Part shown: in pieces, positions 6,346 through 10,706 of the stretch
Numbering within the stretch: position 1 is the first letter of the stretch
How the letters are laid out: the number at the start of each line of letters is the position of its first letter
Assembly (NCBI GenBank): GCA_964638715.1
Contig: CAZWZF010000094.1
Location: forward strand, 1 to 10,706
Direction: 5' to 3'
Source: JBAXQQ01 sp037131695
GTDB taxonomy: Bacteria; Armatimonadota; Hebobacteria; CAIYQO01
DNA length: 10,706 bases
Position numbers and translations under genes: made by a program
Notes under the pieces: generated by a model
The model's database searches: none
What the model was told of the DNA's origin: nothing
The model's input: the letters and a program-made list of their open reading frames with translations, nothing else

Positions 6346-8097
6346 TCACTTCCAATACGATGTCTTATATAACATGCCGTTTTGGAAGGTGGTTTTGTAG
6401 GTTTTAAAAGATAGGTTGGCGACGGATTCGCTGGTTTTGCCTTTTGTGTAATAGGCGTAAAGGTTGCGGCGATATGGCCAGGTGCAGGTGGGCGGGTAGA
6501 CTCCCGGATTCTTGCTGGCGGCTGACGACGGGAAGGTGGCGGTTGTTGCCGGGGTGCCGAAACTGATGGCGAGAATGTCAATCTTTTTCGTGTCGGCAAA
6601 TGCCGCGGAGACTATGCCAATCCCCTGGATGTCGTAGGCAACCTTATCTACTATTTCAAGGTCATCTTCACAATATGTACCGCGAAATGTATCTACGTCA
6701 TCGGATATTACTTTTGATTTTGCTCTGATTTTATAATTAGTTTGTCCAGTGAATCCGCCGTCTTTGTAGTATGCTCCAAATCCGCCGGGTGTTTTAAAAG
6801 TTGCCGCTGTTTCTGCAATTAACTTGTGTGTAACATCATCTTTTCCCTGAAGATACAACTGCCAGTCGTGTGAGCCATCGGTTAAACCGGATACCGAACG
6901 ATCCGCGAATTCATACCCATCTGAAGATATGATAGTCTGCAAATCCTGAAGAGTTATTTGCCGCCATTTTCCTTCACCATTTGCACGCCGATAGGTATAT
7001 TTTGTCAGGTCAATAGAGTTTTTCTTTATGCTGCAATTTTTATTTACCACTACCACCATCGCATCGACGCCAATTTGTACACAGGCGCTTTGACCGCCGA
7101 CATTTACCGGCGGCGCATCGATAGCGGCAACGCCTTCCAGGTAATCAGCCGGGCGTTTTTTAGTTGATAGTGAACCATTGAACCCGGCATCTTTGTAATT
7201 AAACCCGGGCATCATCTTGGTGGCGACTTCGCAGGCTGCCCGGATTATCGGACGAGTCACCGGGTCGCCGCTAATGACGGTATATGATTTTACGGTATCC
7301 GCAGGGACGATGCCAAACGGGTTGTCTATCGCGCCGCCCAACCCGGCAGCAGGATTATCAACCAGACCAAGGGCGGTACACATGTAGAATGCCCTGCTAA
7401 CGCCGCCAAGAGAATCATTGGGAACATAATCAGGGACGGCTGATGCGTGGCCATCAGCATAACCGACTATAACAGAACCCATGTGGCGGCCATCCGGCGA
7501 AACTGCCAATTTAGAACCCATCTGTTCCGCACCCGGTTTGCCGCTGAATATCAGTGAAGACCCGCCAATTATCCCACCGCCGCCATAGGTGATACCTTTT
7601 TCATCTGCCGTAATTGCCGGGAAAGGAATTCCGGGTAAGGCATCGCAAAGAACACCCACCTGGGTTGCCTGTTTAATATCATCTTCTTTTATGCCGGTTC
7701 CATTAGCATTTAACAGGCAAGCGTTATAACCATAGGAGATTGGCATTTCTATTTTACTATCTTTCATTTCCGGGCAATTCATTGTTTCATTTGGTGTGAT
7801 GATATCTGTACCAGTCTTAAAATAAGTTATGACGTCACCAGCCCATCCGGTGTATGTAGTAGAAAATGTGCCATTATTCAAGCGTTTATAAAGACCGGGT
7901 AGTTGATTTTTGTTATCTTGCGAATACATGGTAACCGCCATGGATAATTGACGCAAATTGGATGTGCAGGTTGTTTGAGGACTTCTGGGACGACCATCAC
8001 GGTATAGAAGTGGTCCCAGTAAAAGCACTAAAAATATGATAACAACAATTATTATCAATGCTTCAAGACAACTGATGCCAGTTTTTTGTGTTCTCAT
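6346..8097 (-). CDS. Type IV pseudopilin (H-x9-D-G type) fused to a PstS-like periplasmic binding domain
   Basis: This 583-aa protein starts at 8097, where AAAGGAGA on the minus strand lies 7 bases upstream; a second ATG at 8103 is too close to it. The N-terminus TGISCLE is a class III prepilin leader: Gly7 precedes the cleavage site and Glu12 is residue +5 of the mature protein. A membrane helix of ~20 residues follows (13-32), then the pseudopilin phrase CTSNLRQLSMAVTMYSQD (44-61) and RHMGSVIVGYADG (204-216), an exact His-x9-Asp-Gly motif. Residues ~270-583 read like PstS/type 2 periplasmic binding proteins: SGDPVTRPIIRAA (276-288), VGVDAMVVVVNK-like sequence (IGVDAMVVVVNK, 342-353), WRQITLQDLQTII (378-390), YDIQGIGIVS (488-497) and a Y-P-rich tail, YRRNLYAYYTKGK (542-554). 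The serine-glycine-threonine ligand motif expected of phosphate binders is not evident. It probably sits at the outer or inner surface of the cell envelope. Ligand and assembly are unknown. It appears to be a single-gene unit. Confidence 0.85.
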   Translation of the reverse strand: MRTQKTGISCLEALIIIVVIIFLVLLLGPLLYRDGRPRSPQTTCTSNLRQLSMAVTMYSQDNKNQLPGLYKRLNNGTFSTTYTGWAGDVITYFKTGTDIITPNETMNCPEMKDSKIEMPISYGYNACLLNANGTGIKEDDIKQATQVGVLCDALPGIPFPAITADEKGITYGGGGIIGGSSLIFSGKPGAEQMGSKLAVSPDGRHMGSVIVGYADGHASAVPDYVPNDSLGGVSRAFYMCTALGLVDNPAAGLGGAIDNPFGIVPADTVKSYTVISGDPVTRPIIRAACEVATKMMPGFNYKDAGFNGSLSTKKRPADYLEGVAAIDAPPVNVGGQSACVQIGVDAMVVVVNKNCSIKKNSIDLTKYTYRRANGEGKWRQITLQDLQTIISSDGYEFADRSVSGLTDGSHDWQLYLQGKDDVTHKLIAETAATFKTPGGFGAYYKDGGFTGQTNYKIRAKSKVISDDVDTFRGTYCEDDLEIVDKVAYDIQGIGIVSAAFADTKKIDILAISFGTPATTATFPSSAASKNPGVYPPTCTWPYRRNLYAYYTKGKTSESVANLSFKTYKTTFQNGMLYKTSYWK

Positions 8098-8121
8098 AAT
8101 CATTCTCCTTTGATTTATTCC

Positions 8122-8127
8122 ATTATA
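8122..8127 (-). promoter_or_regulatory. Possible -10 box of the pseudopilin gene
   Basis: On the minus strand TATAAT is found 24 bases before the chosen ATG at 8097, leaving room for a short leader that holds the AAAGGAGA ribosome binding site (8104-8111). No convincing -35 hexamer was found at normal spacing. The surrounding DNA is AT-rich, so a chance match is possible. Confidence 0.35.
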
Positions 8128-8163
8128 TATAGATTTAACCATAAATAATAGCGGGGTGCTTTC

Positions 8164-8225
8164 GGGAACTGTGCCATCCACAAATAAATTGAATAAAAAT
8201 ATGAAACATTGGGTAGCCAGTTCCC
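8164..8225. repeat. 8-bp inverted repeat in the pseudopilin upstream region
   Basis: GGGAACTG (8164-8171) and CAGTTCCC (8218-8225) are perfect inverted copies separated by 46 bases, upstream of the pseudopilin gene. The arms could be half-sites for a regulator or a long-loop hairpin. The stretch 8098-8336 otherwise shows only AT-rich sequence and one weak minus-strand open frame, which I do not accept as a gene. Confidence 0.4.
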
Positions 8226-8336
8226 AAAAGCAATTCCTTTATAATGACATCTGACATCATCATAAATATATATTCCCGCTAAAACAAGTGGAAAATTCAA
8301 GAAAAAGTTAAAGGATGGTTAAGAAATGATTAAATT

Positions 8337-8367
8337 GAAGAGAGAAGAGAGAAATTGCGAATTATGA
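8337..8367 (+). repeat. Heptamer-periodic array left of the MITE
   Basis: The sequence divides cleanly into 7-bp units: GAAGAGA twice (8337-8350), GAAATTG, CGAATTA (8351-8364), then TGA before the element begins at 8368. The first unit equals the heptamer that follows the stop codons at 2106 and 8701. The MITE-like element appears to have inserted into this array, since AATTACG-type heptamers resume on its other side at 8605. Confidence 0.75.
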
Positions 8368-8600
8368 AGGCTCTTGCAAAGCCTATTTTATCAAATGTTT
8401 ATGTTGCAGGTTTGTGGTAGGCGAAAACCACCCCGACCTTCGGCCACCCCTCCTTGGCAAGGAGGGGAGTTTAAAACAAAGGTTTTGATTATTAAAGCAG
8501 CCATTATTTTATCAAGTAACTATCAAAACTCCCCTCCTTGCCAAGGAGGGGGTAGGGGGTGGTTGGGTTGATTATATTTAGTATGGTTTTTCAAGAGCCT
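8368..8600 (+). mobile_element. Complete MITE-like element with terminal inverted repeats
   Basis: The 233-bp element starts AGGCTCTTGCAAAGCC and ends, read on the other strand, AGGCTCTTGAAAAACC, so 14 of 16 terminal bases match. Inside are two 26-bp perfect inverted arms (8447-8472 and 8526-8551). Each of these contains its own GC-rich palindrome with 10-bp arms around one central base, CCCCTCCTTG and CAAGGAGGGG. There is no transposase gene, so mobility would require one elsewhere in the genome. A second copy in opposite orientation is cut by the left window edge (1-90). No immediate target-site duplication is evident. The small open frame across the element is only a by-product of the palindromes. 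Confidence 0.8.
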
Positions 8601-8604
8601 GTAC

Positions 8605-8697
8605 AAATTACGAATTAGCGTCACCGGGACGGTGATGCCACGTTTCATTGTCAATTGTCAATCGTCAATTGTCAATTATTTTCTCTCTTCTCTCTTC
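8605..8697 (-). repeat. Heptamer array with GTCACCG hairpin after the radical SAM gene
   Basis: Read on the minus strand directly after the stop codon of the radical SAM gene plus TTT, the sequence runs in one 7-base register: GAAGAGA twice (8697-8684), GAAAATA, then ATTGACA, ATTGACG, ATTGACA, ATTGACA (8676-8649) and ATGAAAC. A hairpin follows at 8637-8619 (CATCACCG, TCC loop, CGGTGACG, one mismatch on this strand), and then AATT-containing heptamers towards the MITE. The hairpin matches that at 2128-2146. No T-run is present to make it a typical terminator. Confidence 0.8.
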
Positions 8698-8700
8698 AAA

Positions 8701-10200
8701 TTACTTCGCCGTCTGTACCGCTAAATGCTGTTCAAACGACTTGCGGAAATGGTATCCGTATGCTGACATTATTATCGCCAGTGGGAATAGTTTGATTCGG
8801 TGAAACAGGGTCCAGAAGAACAGCCGCCAGTAATATGTGCGCTCTTTCTCGATTATCCCCAGGGATATCATCGTCTTCAGCAGTGTATAAACAACCTCGA
8901 AATTAAACGGTGGTTTATATTTGTTGCGCGGGTGGTATTCTCGCAGGAATGTTTTTAAACGGGTGTAAAAGTTGTTGGGTTTATAGATGGACTCAATGAT
9001 TTGCTGATATCCGGTCAGCAATGTTTCCGGGTTCATTTTTGGCACGAAATTCAATGTGTAGTCGGTGTTGTCGCCGGTGGCGTTATGCACCAGCCGCTCT
9101 TCTGTTTCCAGCCTTTTATACAGCCTGGTGCCATTAAGCGCGCTTAACAGGCCGACCATTGCGGTGACAATGCCGCTGCTTTGAATGAAGGTAATCAGTT
9201 GTTCAAAGATAGAGAGCGGGTCATTATCAAACCCGACAATGAATCCCGCCTGCACCTGCAGTCCGGCTTGCTGGATAGTATGTATATTTCTCAGCAGGTC
9301 GCGGTTGCGGTTGGGTATTTTGTTGCATTCGTTAAGGCTGGTTTCGTTGGGAGTTTCTATGCCGATGAATACAGCGGTAAAACCTGCCCGTGACATCAAG
9401 TCCATCAATTCCGGGTCATCTACCACGTTGATGGAAATCTGGGTGTTGAAATAAAACGGATATTTATGCGCTTCCATCCATCTCATTAATGTTGGCAGCA
9501 CTTCATTTTTCACCCGGCTTTTTTGCCCGATGAAGTTATCGTCAACAAAAAAGACGCCCCCGCGCCAGCCCATCTGATAAATATTGTCTAATTCCATTAT
9601 CATTTGTGCTGTTGTTTTCATACGGGGTGCTCTGCCAAACAGCGAAGTAATGTTGCAAAACTCGCAATCGTAAGGGCATCCACGGGAAAGCTGGATATTC
9701 ATCGCGGAGTAATTTTTAACATTTATCAAATCCCATCGCGGGGCTGGGGTTTCTGCCAAATTAGCCCGGATTTCTGTACTGTAAATATGTTTCGGAGTAC
9801 CGGCGGTGAAATCATCAAGGAACTCTCGCAGGGTAACTTCCGCTTCATCCAGCACCATGTAATCAACACTATCAAACTCGGAAGCATTCACGGTGAATAG
9901 CGGACCGCCGGCTATAATTTTAAGGTCATACATTTTGCAGCGAGATATGACTTCTTTAGTTGATTTCTGCTGGATAGACATGGCGCTGATACATACGATA
10001 TCCGCCCACACCAGCGATTCATCGCGTAGTTCGGCAACGTTCATATCGACTAATTGCAATTCCCAGTCGGCAGGCAGCATTGACGCAACCGTAAGCAACC
10101 CTAACGGCGGGTAAGCAGCCTTTCGTGAGATAAATTTTAAAGCGTATTTGAAGCTCCAAAAAGTTTCCGTACATTCGGGGTAAATAAGCAATGCTTTCAT
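8701..10200 (-). CDS. B12-binding-domain radical SAM protein, DUF4070 type
   Basis: The 499-aa protein begins with an alpha/beta cobalamin-binding-like domain (~1-150; LVDMNVAEL 50-58, IIAGGP 95-100). A radical SAM barrel follows (~165-390) with the [4Fe-4S] cluster motif CPYDCEFC (Cys175, Cys179, Cys182), the GGE-like region and VFIGIETPNETSL (277-289). The C-terminal ~130 residues match the DUF4070 tail. The usual cobalamin-binding DxHxxG is not obvious; DMNVAE stands in its place, so B12 may bind without a lower histidine ligand or not at all. This family includes hopanoid C-2 methylase HpnP as a characterised relative, but most members are of unknown substrate, and no hopanoid genes are in view. 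The start at 10200 is preferred over 10236 because AAAGG lies about 10 bases upstream and family members begin MKALLIYPE. The protein is cytosolic, oxygen-sensitive by chemistry, and appears to be a stand-alone gene. Confidence 0.93.
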   Translation of the reverse strand: MKALLIYPECTETFWSFKYALKFISRKAAYPPLGLLTVASMLPADWELQLVDMNVAELRDESLVWADIVCISAMSIQQKSTKEVISRCKMYDLKIIAGGPLFTVNASEFDSVDYMVLDEAEVTLREFLDDFTAGTPKHIYSTEIRANLAETPAPRWDLINVKNYSAMNIQLSRGCPYDCEFCNITSLFGRAPRMKTTAQMIMELDNIYQMGWRGGVFFVDDNFIGQKSRVKNEVLPTLMRWMEAHKYPFYFNTQISINVVDDPELMDLMSRAGFTAVFIGIETPNETSLNECNKIPNRNRDLLRNIHTIQQAGLQVQAGFIVGFDNDPLSIFEQLITFIQSSGIVTAMVGLLSALNGTRLYKRLETEERLVHNATGDNTDYTLNFVPKMNPETLLTGYQQIIESIYKPNNFYTRLKTFLREYHPRNKYKPPFNFEVVYTLLKTMISLGIIEKERTYYWRLFFWTLFHRIKLFPLAIIMSAYGYHFRKSFEQHLAVQTAK

Positions 10201-10369
10201 TTTCGTGTTACCTTTCAGGCTCGCGCCTATAATCATCCTTGCATTTTATAAGTCATGGGGGGTTGAAAGGTATGCAGATTCTTTGCCAGAGAACACAGGA
10301 TTACAATTCAGCACCTCGGCATATATATATTATATCCGTATTATTGGTAAATTAACCATTAATTGTTAA

Positions 10370-10385
10370 AGGCTTTTGCAAAACC
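10370..10385 (+). repeat. Lone copy of the MITE terminal motif
   Basis: AGGCTTTTGCAAAACC differs at two positions from AGGCTCTTGCAAAGCC, the left end of the element at 8368, and at two from its right end. The downstream sequence is unrelated to that element and no matching inverted end is seen before the window edge. It is either a different element sharing the same end sequence or a truncated copy. Confidence 0.5.
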
Positions 10386-10389
10386 CGTT

Positions 10390-10431
10390 GGGACAGACAC
10401 CATCATGGCTTCGCCATTCGGTGTCAGTCCC
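10390..10431. repeat. Extended hairpin of the GGGACAGACACC type (REP-like)
   Basis: GGGACAGACACC (10390-10401) pairs with GGTGTCAGTCCC (10420-10431) except for one central A-A mismatch. An inner stem ATGGC (10405-10409) pairs with GCCAT (10413-10417) around a TTC loop, with small bulges between the stems. There is no T-run, so it is not a typical terminator. It resembles the dispersed REP palindromes that IS200-like REP-associated transposases mobilise, which is an inference from shape alone. Confidence 0.65.
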
Positions 10432-10445
10432 TAATCTGGTAATCG

Positions 10446-10463
10446 GCCAATCAGGAGATTGGC
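10446..10463. repeat. Perfect 7-bp hairpin with AGGA loop
   Basis: GCCAATC (10446-10452) and GATTGGC (10457-10463) form a perfect stem around the tetraloop AGGA, shortly after the larger hairpin. The loop resembles a Shine-Dalgarno core but no start codon follows at useful spacing. It may be part of the same repeat unit as 10390-10431. Confidence 0.5.
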
Positions 10464-10547
10464 GTTTCCGGGGATATTGTTTAATTAATAACTAAAATAA
10501 TTTCACCCGCATTTATTACAAAACACATTCTATCAGGCAATTTAGTG

Positions 10548-10553
10548 TATAAT
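10548..10553 (+). promoter_or_regulatory. Likely -10 box of the lysine-rich protein gene
   Basis: TATAAT preceded by TG lies 67 bases before the ATG at 10620. A -35 box is not clear. The implied leader of about 60 bases contains the strong ribosome binding site GGGAGG (10606-10611). The perfect hexamer in a divergent spacer makes a promoter plausible. Confidence 0.45.
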
Positions 10554-10619
10554 TATCAAACCTTAGATTGCAGTTAAGTAATCGGGGAATAGCACCATCT
10601 CATAAGGGAGGAACATATC

Positions 10620-10706
10620 ATGGGAGACAAATCGCCAAAGAAAGACACTAAGAAACCTAAAAAAGTTAAGGTTTCAAAAGCACCCAACAGCGGTAAACCT
10701 GTGGCA
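10620..10706 (+). CDS. Small lysine-rich 'MGDKSPKK' protein, truncated by the window end
   Basis: The ATG at 10620 has GGGAGG 8 bases upstream, one of the best ribosome binding sites in the window. The 29 visible codons read MGDKSPKKDTKKPKKVKV and onward (SKAPNSGKPVA), with no stop before the edge. About ten of the 29 residues are lysine. Short, strongly basic proteins beginning MGDKSPK are known as hypothetical proteins in several bacterial phyla and have no established function; nucleic-acid binding is a guess from charge. The sequence is probably disordered. It was called from the start codon, ribosome binding site and recognisable N-terminus rather than from a full reading frame. Confidence 0.7.
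   Translation, partial: MGDKSPKKDTKKPKKVKVSKAPNSGKPVA

Larger units (their letters stand above)
10201..10619. other. Divergent intergenic region with AT-rich stretch and hairpins
   Basis: This 419-bp region separates the radical SAM gene (minus) and the lysine-rich gene (plus). It holds an AT-rich run (10320-10369) with a near palindrome TTAACCATTAATTGTTAA at 10352-10369, an element-end-like motif at 10370, and the hairpins listed separately. No additional gene was found. Promoters for both flanking genes should lie here. Confidence 0.6.

Noticed and set aside
8076..8097. Possible lipoprotein signal at TGISC in the pseudopilin N-terminus.
   Set aside because: The cysteine precedes the hydrophobic segment and position -3 is Gly; the Gly/Glu+5 prepilin pattern fits far better.
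8115..8300. Minus-strand 61-codon open frame upstream of the pseudopilin gene, rich in Tyr, Leu and Trp.
   Set aside because: It needs a TTG start without a ribosome binding site, overlaps the likely promoter and the 8-bp inverted repeat, and resembles no family I know.
8374..8571. Plus-strand 65-codon open frame across the MITE-like element.
   Set aside because: It is produced by the GC-rich palindromes (Pro- and Gly-rich translation) and has no ribosome binding site.
8642..8677. CRISPR-like array from the repeated ATTGACA units.
   Set aside because: The units are 7 bases long, directly tandem, and have no spacers; no cas gene is present.

Overview
The window looks like a piece of chromosome from an uncultured or little-studied bacterium of the Planctomycetes-Verrucomicrobia-Lentisphaerae group, most likely Lentisphaerae-like. 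The signs are a pseudopilin carrying the H-x9-D-G motif, two glycosidases of the five-bladed propeller fold of kinds common in that group, an ADP-ribosylglycohydrolase-fold protein with extra beta domains, and a short lysine-rich 'MGDKSPKK' protein. Base composition is moderate. The assignment is an inference from protein style, since no rRNA or other phylogenetic marker is present.

Left part (1-6130, plus strand). After the end of a repeat element (1-90) come four genes on the plus strand: an ADP-ribosylglycohydrolase-family protein (175-2106), a small AAA/ABC-type ATPase (2263-2994), a GH43/GH32-like beta-propeller protein (2995-4356, its ATG directly abutting the ATPase stop codon) and a GH32-type protein (4586-6130). 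Together they look like a cytoplasmic carbohydrate-utilisation cluster, though the substrate cannot be read from sequence. The 229-bp gap between the two glycosidase genes holds two gene remnants: on the minus strand the 3' end of what looks like a glycosidase beta-sandwich gene (4365 to about 4523), and on the plus strand the last codons of a second copy of the ATPase gene (4514-4558). The cluster has therefore been rearranged.

Middle part (6346-8097, minus strand). One gene encodes a protein with a type IV prepilin leader, an H-x9-D-G pseudopilin body and, fused behind it, about 310 residues that read as a PstS/type 2 periplasmic-binding-protein-like domain. This is the most unusual protein in the window.

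Right part (8098-10706). A 233-bp MITE-like element with terminal inverted repeats (8368-8600) sits inside arrays of 7-bp tandem repeats and a short hairpin; the same array type follows the ADP-ribosylglycohydrolase gene. A B12-binding radical SAM protein (DUF4070 type; 8701-10200, minus strand) comes next. A 420-bp divergent intergenic region then holds two hairpins and a lone element-end motif, before a lysine-rich protein that runs off the window (10620 onwards, plus strand). No tRNA, rRNA, CRISPR array or transposase gene was seen.
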